In this document: piece by piece, positions 1-8,255 of the stretch | How positions within the stretch are numbered: the stretch's first letter is position 1 | How the letters are laid out: each line of letters opens with the position of its first letter | Assembly (NCBI GenBank): GCA_028278525.1 | Contig: JANQEE010000032.1 | Coordinates: forward strand, 1 to 64,000 | Direction: 5' to 3' | Origin: Minwuiaceae bacterium | GTDB taxonomy: Bacteria; Pseudomonadota; Alphaproteobacteria; Minwuiales; Minwuiaceae | DNA: 64,000 nucleotides | The notes under the pieces: generated by a model | Databases searched by the model: none | What the model was told of the DNA's origin: nothing | The model's input: the letters and a program-made list of their open reading frames with translations, nothing else | Program-made: the position numbers and the translations under genes

Positions 1-33
1 GGGTGGTTGGGACGGGGGAGCGGGCCGGCTAGG
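1..33. repeat. Partial copy of a palindromic dispersed repeat
   Basis: The first 33 bases carry one arm of the repeat that is complete at 45514-45588: the arm reads GGGTGGTTGG followed by a G/A-rich run and GCGGGCCGGC, with one or two differences from the complete copy. The other arm, if present, lies outside the window. The remaining bases to about 185 show no gene that I can support. Confidence 0.6.
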
Positions 34-185
34 CTCTCGAAAATGCGTCCCGAGACGCATTTTTGGAAAGACACAGAGTCTCCGGGCTCGCGCGAGTGGC
101 CGAAATCCGTCGCTTGCGTTCATAAAGCCGCGACCGACGCTCCGCCATACGCACGCAGTCAGATGCCCGACATCCGCCGAGACGA

Positions 186-557
186 TCAACGCTTGGCGGC
201 CAGAAGCGCCACCTGCATTTCCAGCCGCTTTAGGGCGCGCAGCGTGCGGTTCGCCTGGAACGACGGCAGCAGGCCGACCTTGGCGATAACCGAGACCAGC
301 AAAAAGAAGATCGCGATCAGGCCCCAGCGAACCACGTCCACCACTTCGGTCAACGCGAAGGCTTTCCAGGCCGCGTAAAGACCGAACGCAAAAAACACGA
401 TCATCCCCGCGATCAGCAACAGGTTCAACAGACCGACCTTGCCGCGAAACAGATCGCTTGCCATTTCGGTGGAGCTTTGCTCCCAGCCGATCCTGTCCAG
501 GATCTCGCGGTCTTCGTCGTCCAGCGTTTCGCTGATCATTTTGTCCAGCTTATCCAT
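186..557 (-). CDS. DUF6768-like small membrane protein, partner of the ECF sigma factor
   Basis: A 123-residue protein with a charged N-terminal cytoplasmic part (residues 1-40, rich in Asp/Glu) and two hydrophobic segments at about 44-66 and 76-98, followed by a basic tail. It resembles the DUF6768 family, usually found next to sigma-70 family genes. Its ATG lies inside the end of the sigma-factor gene: the start ATGGATAA overlaps the sigma stop by 8 bases, so the two are translationally coupled. I infer that it holds or modulates the sigma factor at the membrane; it has no zinc anti-sigma HxxxCxxC motif. The family name is from memory of the N-terminal pattern. Confidence 0.75.
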   Translation of the reverse strand: MDKLDKMISETLDDEDREILDRIGWEQSSTEMASDLFRGKVGLLNLLLIAGMIVFFAFGLYAAWKAFALTEVVDVVRWGLIAIFFLLVSVIAKVGLLPSFQANRTLRALKRLEMQVALLAAKR

Positions 558-1110
558 GACCTTCTCCTTCCAGTGCCGCCCGCAGCCGTTGGCGTGCGTG
601 CATCAGGCGGGACTTCACGGTTCCCACCGGTATGTCCAGGGCGACCGCCACCTCGGCGACGCTCATCTCTTCCAGGTAAAACAGCGCCACCGCCGCGCGG
701 TGCTTGGCCGGCAGTTGCGCCAGTGCCTCGCGCACCGGCTTGCGGTCCGCCGCCAGTTCGTTGTCCGCTTCGGCCCGGTTGCCCGGCGTCGGCTCGCAGG
801 CGACCGTCTCCATCATCGCGCGGGTCCGCTGCAGGCCGGCGATATACTTGGCGCATCGCCGGGTGACGATGCGAAACGCCCAGGCCTGAAACGCCCCGTC
901 GTCCTTGAGCTTCGGCAGTCCGCGCACGATCTCCACCCATCCGTCCTGTACCGCCTCCTTGGCCTGCTCGGCGTCGCCCAGCAGCCGGTAGGCGTGGCGA
1001 AGGAACTTCTTCTGATACCGGACTACCAATTGCTCCTGCGCCGCCCTGTCCCCAAGCCGGGCGCTGGTGACCAGGTATGCCTCGACAATCCGTTTGGGTT
1101 TCTGCGCCAC
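550..1110 (-). CDS. ECF-type RNA polymerase sigma factor
   Basis: Extracytoplasmic-function sigma factor of 186 residues. Sigma region 2 lies at about residues 30-90 (YQKKFLRHAYRLLGD, then the helix ending FRIVTRRCAKYI) and region 4 at about 128-182, with the helix-turn-helix SVAEVAVALDIPVGTVKSRL. The frame stays open upstream, but I chose the GTG at 1110 because GGCAGGGA sits 5 bases in front of it and the length then matches the family; the upstream extension would add 99 residues crossing a dispersed repeat. The downstream DUF6768-like gene overlaps by 8 bases. Its regulon cannot be read here. Confidence 0.9.
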   Translation of the reverse strand: MAQKPKRIVEAYLVTSARLGDRAAQEQLVVRYQKKFLRHAYRLLGDAEQAKEAVQDGWVEIVRGLPKLKDDGAFQAWAFRIVTRRCAKYIAGLQRTRAMMETVACEPTPGNRAEADNELAADRKPVREALAQLPAKHRAAVALFYLEEMSVAEVAVALDIPVGTVKSRLMHARQRLRAALEGEGHG

Positions 1111-1277
1111 GTTCCCTGCCTTCACGTCACAGAGGTTTCCGAGCAGCCTTTGCGTATTAAGTGGCAGGATGTCCGTATCCGGTTCACGCCGGAACAAAAA
1201 AAGCTCGGGAGATGTAGCCCGAACGCTGTACGTGTCCGGGAATATGTTGGCCGATTGCGCGGCCACGGCCCTAAAAG

Positions 1278-1316
1278 CCCTCTCCTCGGGGAGAGGGTTG
1301 GGTGAGGGGAGGATCC
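1278..1316. repeat. Dispersed hairpin repeat (CCCTCTCC...GGAGAGGG family), copy 1
   Basis: A hairpin CCCTCTCC/GGAGAGGG followed by TTGGGTGAGGGG and GGATCC. A near-identical unit occurs at 5791-5828. This unit is a common dispersed element in proteobacterial genomes. Here it lies in the 296-base gap between the divergent sigma factor and PaiB-like genes. Apart from this repeat I see no convincing promoter in that gap. Confidence 0.8.
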
Positions 1317-1406
1317 GTTGTTGCCGCATAGTGAGGGCGACAAGGTTTGCCGGAATAGCCCGCCTGTGCCAGCATCGCCGCCAATCGACCATGTAGCCTA
1401 TGGACA

Positions 1407-2039
1407 ATGCCGGTGAACGACGCCTACCCGCTGCAACCTTTCCGTATCCGAAATCGCCGGACGCTCTGCGCCATCATCCGGGCCTATCCGCTCGCAACCC
1501 TGATGTCCGGCTCGGCCGGCAACGCGACGATGACCCTGATCCCGCTTCTGGTCGACCATGACGAAACCGCCGACCGCATCCACCTGACCGGCCACCTGGA
1601 CCGCAACAACGACCACGCGCAACACCTCCGCCCCGGCGCGCCGATCTCGTTCCATGTCGCCGGCCCCGACGCCTACGCCTCGCCGGACCTCTATTCGGAC
1701 CTGCAGCTACCGGGCTGGCTCTACGTCGCTGTGCAGGGCGACGGCGAAGTCTCGGACCTGCTCGACGCGCCCGACCTCCGCGCCGCGCTGATCCGCTCCA
1801 CCAACGAATTCGGCGCCAAGGATCAAAAGTTCGCCCTCGACCCGGCGGACCCCCGCATCGACAAATTCCTGTCCGGCATCGTCGGTTTCCGCATTGCGGT
1901 CACCCGGATCAGCGGTATCGCCAAACTCGCCCAGGACAAAGGCCTGGCCCATGCCCGCATCGCATCGGATTTCCTGGCGGGGCAGGACAACGCTGCGTCC
2001 AGCGATCTGTTCGAAAAGCTGCTGCGGGAAACCCTCTGA
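1407..2039 (+). CDS. PaiB-like FMN-binding protein
   Basis: A 210-residue protein of the FMN-binding split-barrel type (PaiB family, originally described as a negative regulator in Bacillus). Typical family features are the N-terminal IIRAYPLATLMS strand (about 24-35), IPLLVD (about 45-50), a GHLDRNN turn where other members have GHxARxNP, a PDAYASPDLY motif (about 87-96) and a C-terminal IVGFRIAVTRISGIAKLAQD. The stretch between the PDAY motif and LYVAV is shorter than in typical members and lacks the usual tryptophan, so cofactor binding is uncertain. The gene stands alone, divergent from the sigma factor and convergent with the alpha/beta hydrolase. The start could be a few codons further in, because there is little Shine-Dalgarno signal. 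Confidence 0.75.
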   Translation: MPVNDAYPLQPFRIRNRRTLCAIIRAYPLATLMSGSAGNATMTLIPLLVDHDETADRIHLTGHLDRNNDHAQHLRPGAPISFHVAGPDAYASPDLYSDLQLPGWLYVAVQGDGEVSDLLDAPDLRAALIRSTNEFGAKDQKFALDPADPRIDKFLSGIVGFRIAVTRISGIAKLAQDKGLAHARIASDFLAGQDNAASSDLFEKLLRETL

Positions 2040-2052
2040 CGGCCTGCCGCCG

Positions 2053-2943
2053 TCAACCGCTCTTTTCGGAATTGCCGTCCCAAAACGCCGTCAGCGCATC
2101 CGCCAACCCGCTCGGATTGTCTTCCTGCACCGAGTGACCGGCGTTCTCGACGACCCGCATGGTCCCGTTCGGGCATTTATCGGCGAAGTTTTGGGCGGCC
2201 TTTTCGGTCAGGATGCGGCTCAGCCCGCCGCGCACGACCATGCAGGGCCACGCCATTTTCGGCGCCAAGCGGTCCAGATGCGCGATGTGGTCCAGGATGT
2301 GTCCGAAATCGACGGGTCTTCTGTCGTCGCGTTTCCAGCGCCAGGTGCCGTCGGCGTTCTGCTTCACCAAAGCGGCGTAGCGGTAAATAAGTTCGGCGTC
2401 GGAATTGCGCGCGCCCAGGTTCCGCGCCTCGGCGATCAACGCCGGGACCCCGCCCTTCACCGTATCGGCCAGCACGAACTCGCGCAGGCGGCTCGACGCG
2501 CCGAACGAGACGCCGGGCGCCACATCGACCAGGGTCAGGCTGCTCGGCGCGAAGGATGTCGCCGACAGCGCCGCATGCGCCGCCACGATCCCGCCGAGCG
2601 ACATGCCGACCAGATCGGGCGCGCGCCACCCAAGCTGCTCGATAACCCCGTGCACGTCGCCCACATGCGCCGGAATGGAATAGTCGTCCGCCCAGTCGCT
2701 GTCGCCATGTCCGCGCAGGTCCAGCGCCACGCACCGCCGCTCGTGGCGCAGCAGCGAACAGCACAGCATCCAGGTATGCGCCGAAAGCGCCCCGCCGTGC
2801 AGGAACAGAACGCCGGGCTCCGTGCCGCCCCAGTCCAGGCCATGCAGCCGCCCGCCGTCGCGCCGGTCGAACGTCACGCTCTCCGGCCATGGCCCGGGCT
2901 CAGGCAGCCCCGCCTCGGACGCCAAAAAGCTCAGTCCGCCCAT
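2053..2943 (-). CDS. Alpha/beta hydrolase
   Basis: A 296-residue serine hydrolase of the alpha/beta fold. The oxyanion-hole motif FLHGG is at about 47-51, the nucleophile elbow GMSLGG has Ser115, and the catalytic His lies in NAGHSV near residue 265; an Asp before it completes the triad. There is no signal peptide, so it is cytosolic. GGGAG about 6 bases upstream supports the ATG at 2943. It is a monocistronic leftward gene and the substrate cannot be deduced. Confidence 0.88.
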   Translation of the reverse strand: MGGLSFLASEAGLPEPGPWPESVTFDRRDGGRLHGLDWGGTEPGVLFLHGGALSAHTWMLCCSLLRHERRCVALDLRGHGDSDWADDYSIPAHVGDVHGVIEQLGWRAPDLVGMSLGGIVAAHAALSATSFAPSSLTLVDVAPGVSFGASSRLREFVLADTVKGGVPALIAEARNLGARNSDAELIYRYAALVKQNADGTWRWKRDDRRPVDFGHILDHIAHLDRLAPKMAWPCMVVRGGLSRILTEKAAQNFADKCPNGTMRVVENAGHSVQEDNPSGLADALTAFWDGNSEKSG

Positions 2944-3067
2944 AAGCTACTCCCGCACAAAAAGTGATGCGCCGCGTATCGGATCGACGCCGGGGATGTA
3001 ATCACGCCGCCCCACCCGGATCAAGGACCGGGCGGCCGCCGGGCGCCTCTTTGTCCGCTCGGCAGTG

Positions 3068-3700
3068 CTATTGCCGTGCGACGGCAAGGTTCAAACCAAG
3101 AGCGACCAGGATGCCGCCGCCGATCCGCTGAAAGTTTCGGGCGATGCGCGCCGACGATTTCAGCCGCCGCATCACCGAATGGGACATCTCGATGAGGATG
3201 GCGTCGGTGACCGTGAACATCGCGTTCACGACCGCTCCCAGAACAATCACCTGGGTCCAGATGGCGAATTCCTCGGACGGATCGGTGAATTGCGGCAGGA
3301 ACGCGAGGTAGAACAGCACCGACTTGGGATTCAGCGCTTCGACGACAACGCTGCCCCGCAGCGCCTTGCCGGCCGTCAGGCTTGCGGAAGTCGCATGCAT
3401 CGTGGCGATGGGCGGCGGGCGTCTCAGGTACTTTATACCGAGCCAGACCAAATAGGCCGCCCCGACGAGCTTCATGGCGGTGAACAGCCCCGGCACGATC
3501 TGAAGCAGCACGGAGAGGCCGAACGCCGCCGCCGCGATGTGCCCGAATCCGGCGAGATGAAACCCGAGGGCCGAGTACCAGCCAGCGCGCCGCCCCAAAG
3601 CCAACGTCTGCGCCGCAGCGTAGAACATGCCCGGCCCTGGCACGCAGGCGAAGATCGCTGATGCGACGAAAAAGGGGATGAGCAGGTCGGCCGACGGCAT
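3068..3700 (-). CDS. LysE/RhtB family amino-acid exporter
   Basis: A 210-residue inner-membrane protein with about six hydrophobic segments. The N-terminal PGPGMFYAAAQTLALGRRAG (about 21-40) is the LysE/RhtB signature, and the middle carries AAYLVWLGIKYLR. Family members export amino acids such as lysine, threonine or homoserine lactone; the substrate here is unknown. GGAG 8 bases before the ATG supports the start. Length is normal for the family. Confidence 0.9.
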   Translation of the reverse strand: MPSADLLIPFFVASAIFACVPGPGMFYAAAQTLALGRRAGWYSALGFHLAGFGHIAAAAFGLSVLLQIVPGLFTAMKLVGAAYLVWLGIKYLRRPPPIATMHATSASLTAGKALRGSVVVEALNPKSVLFYLAFLPQFTDPSEEFAIWTQVIVLGAVVNAMFTVTDAILIEMSHSVMRRLKSSARIARNFQRIGGGILVALGLNLAVARQ

Positions 3701-3785
3701 GGCGGTGTCTCCGATGTGTCGCCGGCCAGTCTGTCATGGGGCCTTAGGAACGCGAGGGCGGCAAAATGTCGCCCGCGCCGCAGCT

Positions 3786-4193
3786 TTAACCGCCGTACAC
3801 CAGCAGCAGGACCAGAAAATTGCCTGCCGTCAGAATCAGTCCGAGGGCGAGCAGGGGATGGATGGCCCAGCCAAACCGACCCTGAGTCGTCCGGTCCTGC
3901 AGGGGCTCCAGCGGCACGAATTCATCCCGCAGCCGGTAATACGGCACCATGACGTGGTTCATCAGCCGAACCTCCCGCTCCAGCACCAGGGCCGTGCCGA
4001 TCACGACGAAAACGGAGGCGAGGGGCGGGGCCAGCACCCAGGGCCAGAGGACGTCGATCATGTCGCTGATCGTATACGGCACCGCGCCCAGCGTGGCGGC
4101 CAGCACCGTCCCCGTCACCAGCACGCGCCACACCAGGTCGTGCCGATACTTGTATTCTTCCCAGAGAACGCCGATCCGGTCGATGTCAGACAT
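3786..4193 (-). CDS. Small membrane protein of unknown function
   Basis: A 135-residue protein with three predicted membrane segments: about 24-46, 52-72 and 112-134. It starts with a charged stretch (MSDIDRIGVLWEEYKYRHD). I chose the ATG at 4193 over the in-frame ATG at 4238 because GGGGAGG lies 6 bases upstream of it. The EYKYRHD segment before the first helix recalls small octameric membrane proteins of the RipA kind, but the match is weak and I would call it hypothetical. It lies between the LysE exporter and the cyclase, all leftward. Confidence 0.7.
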   Translation of the reverse strand: MSDIDRIGVLWEEYKYRHDLVWRVLVTGTVLAATLGAVPYTISDMIDVLWPWVLAPPLASVFVVIGTALVLEREVRLMNHVMVPYYRLRDEFVPLEPLQDRTTQGRFGWAIHPLLALGLILTAGNFLVLLLVYGG

Positions 4194-4296
4194 TGCCCGC
4201 CTCCCCAGCAGAATAGGGGAGTCGACCACCGCCGGCACGACACATCAAGAGGCCGGTCTTTGCTACCCCTCACATTGCGCAACCCGCGGCGCCTCT

Positions 4297-5772
4297 TCAT
4301 GCCCCCACCTTGTAAACCACCACCGGCTGCGCCCGCCCGCGCACCGTCACCTGGCCGAGTTCCGTCGCGTCGACCCCGTCGCCCGCCAACTCGCGGGTTC
4401 GGGCGCTGATCAGGATCTTGCTGCCGTAGTCCTTGTTCAGCGATTCCAGCCGGGCGGCCAGGTTCACCTCGTCGCCCAGGATGGTATAGCCGAGCCTGTC
4501 TTCCGTGCCGACCGTGCCGGCCACAACCACGCCGGTGTTGATGCCGATCCGCGTGTCCAGGCGGATACCGTCGGGGCCGAAGGTGCGGTCGCGCAAGAGC
4601 GCCTGCATCTCCTCGGCCGCGCGGATCGCGTTGGCCGCGTGGTCCGGGTCTTCGATCGGTACGTTGAACGAGGCGAATAGCGCGTCGCCGAGGAAGCTGT
4701 TGACCACGCCGTTGTGGCGCCGGATCGGCTCGACCACCACGCCGAGATAGTCGTTCAACAGCCTAATGATCTCGGCCGGCGGAATGTTCTCGGTGATCGC
4801 GGTGAAATTCTCGATGTCGGTGAACATGATGGTGGCGAGCTTGACGTCGCCCGACAGGCTGTCGGGGTCGCGTACCAGTTGCTCGGCGACCGTGCGCGGC
4901 ATGTACTTGCCGAAGGTCTCGCGGATCGCGTTGCGCTCGGCCAGGCCGTCGACCATCTCGTTGAAGCGGCTGGTCAGCACGCCGATCTCGTCATCGGTGG
5001 TGACCGGCGCGCGCGCCGTCATATCGCCGGCGTGGACCCGGTCGATGGTGCCGAGCAGCAGGTCGATCGGCCGGGCGAAGCCGCGCGGCAGGAAGACGAT
5101 GGCGATCAGCAGGATCATGGCCGAGGCCAGCACGTCGACCAGAATGGCCTGCTCGGTCGGCAGCAGTTGGCCGCTGCCGCGCATCGGCGAGAAGTAGAAG
5201 AAGTCGAGGGTGATCGCCACAACCGGCATGATCGAGGTCACCGCCAGCACCGTCACCAGCTTGCGCCGGATGCGGCCGCCGCTCGCCGGCACCAACAACC
5301 CGCGCGTTTCGAACAGCCGCACTTTCAGCCGGGTGACGAAGTCGGCCGTCAGGAAATAGACCAGGAAGGCGCTGGTCAGCGCGAAGGCGCCGGTGATCCA
5401 CAGTATGAAGGCGGTCGGCAGCGGTTGGTCGGCAGTCTCCGGACGCAGCATGTCCATGGTTATGACCAGCGGATAGAGCAGCACGATGCAAAGCGCGACC
5501 CAACCCGCCGTCCGGCCCGGCAGTCGGTTGATCTGCCTAGCCAGGGTATCGACTTGCCCGTTCTCGCCCTGTTCGACGGCCCGCGCCATCGGTCGGAACA
5601 GAGCCAAGTGGCCACCGCCGATGATCGCGCCGCCGAGTACCGCCAAATCGATCGCCAGCACCCGCGGCAGCCCGGCCAGGTTTCCGACCACCCCGGCGAA
5701 CATCACATCGACGCTAAGGAACAGCGCCACCGGCAGCCCCAGGTAAATGTGATATCGCCAAAGCCCGCTCAC
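4297..5772 (-). CDS. HAMP-class III adenylate/guanylate cyclase, membrane bound
   Basis: A 491-residue protein: six hydrophobic segments in residues 1-230, a HAMP linker at about 228-285 (RPIDLLLGTIDRVHAGDMTA), and a class III cyclase domain at about 310-490. The two metal-binding aspartates are Asp319 (FTDIENFT) and Asp363 (FLGDALF); the transition-state Asn437 and Arg441 are in GDEVNLAARLE. The position that is usually the adenine-selecting Lys is Ser359 (VVNSFLGD), so nucleotide preference is uncertain; the partner Thr430 is kept. The start is a GTG without a clear ribosome binding site. Expected to make cAMP (or cGMP) in response to a membrane signal. Confidence 0.88.
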   Translation of the reverse strand: MSGLWRYHIYLGLPVALFLSVDVMFAGVVGNLAGLPRVLAIDLAVLGGAIIGGGHLALFRPMARAVEQGENGQVDTLARQINRLPGRTAGWVALCIVLLYPLVITMDMLRPETADQPLPTAFILWITGAFALTSAFLVYFLTADFVTRLKVRLFETRGLLVPASGGRIRRKLVTVLAVTSIMPVVAITLDFFYFSPMRGSGQLLPTEQAILVDVLASAMILLIAIVFLPRGFARPIDLLLGTIDRVHAGDMTARAPVTTDDEIGVLTSRFNEMVDGLAERNAIRETFGKYMPRTVAEQLVRDPDSLSGDVKLATIMFTDIENFTAITENIPPAEIIRLLNDYLGVVVEPIRRHNGVVNSFLGDALFASFNVPIEDPDHAANAIRAAEEMQALLRDRTFGPDGIRLDTRIGINTGVVVAGTVGTEDRLGYTILGDEVNLAARLESLNKDYGSKILISARTRELAGDGVDATELGQVTVRGRAQPVVVYKVGA

Positions 5773-5790
5773 GGCCCGGTCACCGAAATT

Positions 5791-5828
5791 CCCTCTCCCC
5801 CGGGGAGAGGGCTAGGGTGAGGGGATCC
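5791..5828. repeat. Dispersed hairpin repeat (CCCTCTCC...GGAGAGGG family), copy 2
   Basis: Hairpin CCCTCTCCCC/CGGGGAGAGG with the trailing GGGTGAGGGGATCC that is also seen at 1278-1316. It ends 7 bases beyond the stop codon of the leftward enoyl-CoA hydratase gene, so it would be transcribed in that mRNA's 3' end. Confidence 0.85.
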
Positions 5829-5835
5829 ATGCAGG

Positions 5836-6702
5836 CTATTCGAATTTCCGTTCTTCCCACCATGGGTAATAGTCCGGCATGTCCTGGCTCGGCCGCATCT
5901 TGAATTCGGGCGGTCGCTTCTCCAGGAACGACGCCACGCCCTCGTAGGCGTCCGGCCCCCGGCCCATCGCGTAGATGCCGCGCGAGTCGATCTTGTGCGC
6001 CTCCATCGGGTGGTCGGCGCCCAGCATGCGCCACAGCATCTGGCGGCAGAGCGCCACCGATACGGCGGAGGTATTGGCCGCGATCTCCTCGGCGATGGCG
6101 CGCGCCGCCGGCAGCAGGTCGTCCGGCGGCAGCACGGCCTTGACCAGCCCGCCGGCCAGCGCTTCCTTGGCGTCGAACACCCGCCCCGAATAGACCCATT
6201 CCAGGGCCTGGGAGATGCCGACGACGCGCGGCAGGAACCAGCTCGAACAGGCTTCGGGCACCACGCCGCGGCGCGAGAACACCAGGCCGAACCGCGCCGT
6301 CTCCGACGCCAGGCGGATATCCATCGGCAGGCTCATGGTGACGCCGACGCCGGCCGCCGGGCCGTTCACCGCCGCGATCACCGGCTTTTTCGATTCGTAG
6401 ATACGGAGCGAGACCAGGCCGCCGCCGTCGCGCCAGATCTCGTCCTCCTCCCAGGTTTCGCCGCCGCGCTGGTCGATGTCGAAGGTCGCGGCGCCCGACG
6501 ACAGGTCCGCGCCGGCGCAGAAGGCGCGTCCCGCACCGGTGACGATCACCGCGCGCACCTTGTCGTCCGCGTCCGACTTGTCGAACGCGTCGATCAGTTC
6601 GTCGCGCATCGTCTGGGTGAAGGCGTTCAGCTTGTCCGGCCGGTTCAGCGTGATGGTCAGGATGTTGTCGTCGACGTCGTACTTGATGTGTTCGTAGGCC
6701 AA
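5836..6702 (-). CDS. Enoyl-CoA hydratase/isomerase family protein
   Basis: A 288-residue crotonase-fold enzyme. The oxyanion-hole motifs are GRAFCAGADLSSG (about 58-70) and the NGPAAGVGVTMSLPMDIRLA block (about 114-133), followed by GLVFSRRGVVPEACSSWFLP, where hydratases carry catalytic Glu residues; one Glu (VVPEACS) is present. It probably hydrates or isomerises an enoyl-CoA. The start codon is TTG with AAAGGA about 7 bases upstream; no ATG exists before codon 32, which would remove the first strand. It follows the acyl-CoA dehydrogenase gene by 27 bases in the same direction, so the pair is likely one transcript for an acyl-CoA breakdown route. Confidence 0.9.
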   Translation of the reverse strand: MAYEHIKYDVDDNILTITLNRPDKLNAFTQTMRDELIDAFDKSDADDKVRAVIVTGAGRAFCAGADLSSGAATFDIDQRGGETWEEDEIWRDGGGLVSLRIYESKKPVIAAVNGPAAGVGVTMSLPMDIRLASETARFGLVFSRRGVVPEACSSWFLPRVVGISQALEWVYSGRVFDAKEALAGGLVKAVLPPDDLLPAARAIAEEIAANTSAVSVALCRQMLWRMLGADHPMEAHKIDSRGIYAMGRGPDAYEGVASFLEKRPPEFKMRPSQDMPDYYPWWEERKFE

Positions 6703-6729
6703 GGCCGGTTCCTTTCTTTACTCCCCGCG

Positions 6730-7872
6730 TCAGAGCGAGCGGGCGATCAGTTCCTTCATGATTTCGTTCGATCCGCCGTAGATCCGCTGCACGCGCGAGT
6801 CGGCGTAGGCCCGCGCGATCGGGTATTCCCACATATAGCCGTAGCCGCCGTGCAGTTGCAGGCACTCGTCGACCACGCGGCATTGCAGTTCGCTGCACCA
6901 GTACTTGGCCATCGCCGCCGTGGTGACGTCCAGCTTGTTCTCCAGCACCTGCTCGATGCAATGGTCGATGAAGGTGCGGGCGATGGTCACCTCGGTCTTG
7001 ATCTCGGCCAGCTTGAAGCGGGTGTTCTGGAAGTCGGCGATGGATTTGCCGAACGCCTTGCGCTCCTTGGTGTAGTCGACCGTCCAGCCGAGCGCCGCCT
7101 CGGCCAGGCTGACCGAACCGATGGCGATCTGCAGGCGCTCCCACGCCAGTTCCTGCATCAGATAGACGAAGCCCTTGCCTTCCTCGCCCAGCATGTTGGT
7201 GGTCGGCACCCGCACCTCGTCGAAGAACAGTTCCGAGGTGTCCTGGGCCTTGCGGCCGACCTTCTTCAGGTTGCGTCCCTTGCGGAAGCCTTCAGTGCCG
7301 GCCTCGACGATCACCAGGCTGATGCCCTTGGCGCCCGCGTCCGCGTCGGTCTTGGTCACGACGATGACGATATCGGAAAGCTGGCCGTTGGTGATGAAGG
7401 TCTTTGAGCCGTTGACGACCAGTTCGTTGCCGTCGCGGATAGCCGTCGTCCTGATACCCTGCAGGTCGCTGCCGGCGCCAGGCTCGGTCATGGCGATGGC
7501 GCCGATCAGTTCGCCGCGCGCCATCTTCGGCAGGTAATGGCGCTTCTGCTCCTCGGACCCGTAGCGCTGGATGTAGGGCGCGACGATCTCCGAATGCAGG
7601 CCGAAGCCCGGCCCGGTGATGCCGGCGCGCGAAAACTCCTCGATGAATACCACGCTGTAGAGCCGATCGGCGCCGAGGCCGCCATACTCTTCCGGCATGC
7701 TGAAGCAGAGCAGGCCAAGCTCCCCCGCCCTTTGCCAGATTTCGCGCGGCACCTGGCCTTGTTCTTCCCATTCCTGATGGTGGGGCACGATCTCGGTCTC
7801 GACGAACCGGCGCACCGATGTGCGAAAGATCTCGTGTTCGTCGCTAAACAGGTTTCTGGCTATTGCGTTCAT
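6730..7872 (-). CDS. Acyl-CoA dehydrogenase
   Basis: A 380-residue FAD-dependent acyl-CoA dehydrogenase of normal length. Seen: the substrate/FAD motif AMTEPGAGSDLQGI (about 125-138), TFITNGQ in the middle beta domain, QNTRFKLAEIKTEVTIARTF (helical domain), and the C-terminal signature LQLHGGYGYMWEYPIARAY followed by RIYGGSNEIMKELIARSL; the Glu in GSNEIM is the usual catalytic base. I moved the start to the ATG at 7872 (MNAIARNLFSDEHEIFR) because GGAG precedes it and the upstream 20 codons are not family-like. It oxidises an acyl-CoA to the enoyl-CoA used by the next gene. Confidence 0.93.
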   Translation of the reverse strand: MNAIARNLFSDEHEIFRTSVRRFVETEIVPHHQEWEEQGQVPREIWQRAGELGLLCFSMPEEYGGLGADRLYSVVFIEEFSRAGITGPGFGLHSEIVAPYIQRYGSEEQKRHYLPKMARGELIGAIAMTEPGAGSDLQGIRTTAIRDGNELVVNGSKTFITNGQLSDIVIVVTKTDADAGAKGISLVIVEAGTEGFRKGRNLKKVGRKAQDTSELFFDEVRVPTTNMLGEEGKGFVYLMQELAWERLQIAIGSVSLAEAALGWTVDYTKERKAFGKSIADFQNTRFKLAEIKTEVTIARTFIDHCIEQVLENKLDVTTAAMAKYWCSELQCRVVDECLQLHGGYGYMWEYPIARAYADSRVQRIYGGSNEIMKELIARSL

Positions 7873-7965
7873 ACGGCTCCGCCCGGTTACAATCGGTCTG
7901 TGATACCAGCCCAGGGTAGGGTAGGTGCCCAAGCCAAATCAATCGGTCCTGCAGGAGGGGATTTT

Positions 7966-8253
7966 ATGATCGGAATTGTCGCCACCTTGAAAGCCAAGGA
8001 AGGCATGGAAGCGGAGTTCGAGCAGGCGGCCATCAAGCTGGTCGCCGCGGTCAACGCCAACGAGCCGGGCTGCGAGTTATACGCCCTGCACCGGACCGAC
8101 GACCCGCAGACCTACGTGATGATGGAGCGCTACAAGGACATGGCCGCCGTCGAGGCGCACCGCCAGACCGACCATATGAAGGAACTGGGCGGCGCCATGG
8201 GCGCGTTCATGGCCGGCCGGCCGGACGTGCAGATCCTGCACGAGGTCGAATAG
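7966..8253 (+). CDS. Antibiotic biosynthesis monooxygenase (ABM/YgiN-type) domain protein
   Basis: A 95-residue single-domain protein with the dimeric alpha-beta barrel pattern: MIGIVATLKAKEGMEAEFE, NEPGCELYALHRTDDPQTYV, then EAHRQTDHMKELGGAM. Family members include quinol monooxygenases and small heme-degrading enzymes. AGGAGGGG lies 5 bases before the ATG. Only two bases separate its stop from the next gene's start, so the two are co-translated. Its upstream region contains the divergent acyl-CoA dehydrogenase start (93 bases apart). Confidence 0.88.
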   Translation: MIGIVATLKAKEGMEAEFEQAAIKLVAAVNANEPGCELYALHRTDDPQTYVMMERYKDMAAVEAHRQTDHMKELGGAMGAFMAGRPDVQILHEVE

Positions 8254-8255
8254 CC

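Noticed and set aside
1111-1407. Longer sigma-factor start
   Set aside because: The extra 99 codons cross a dispersed repeat, lack sigma features and have no ribosome binding site.
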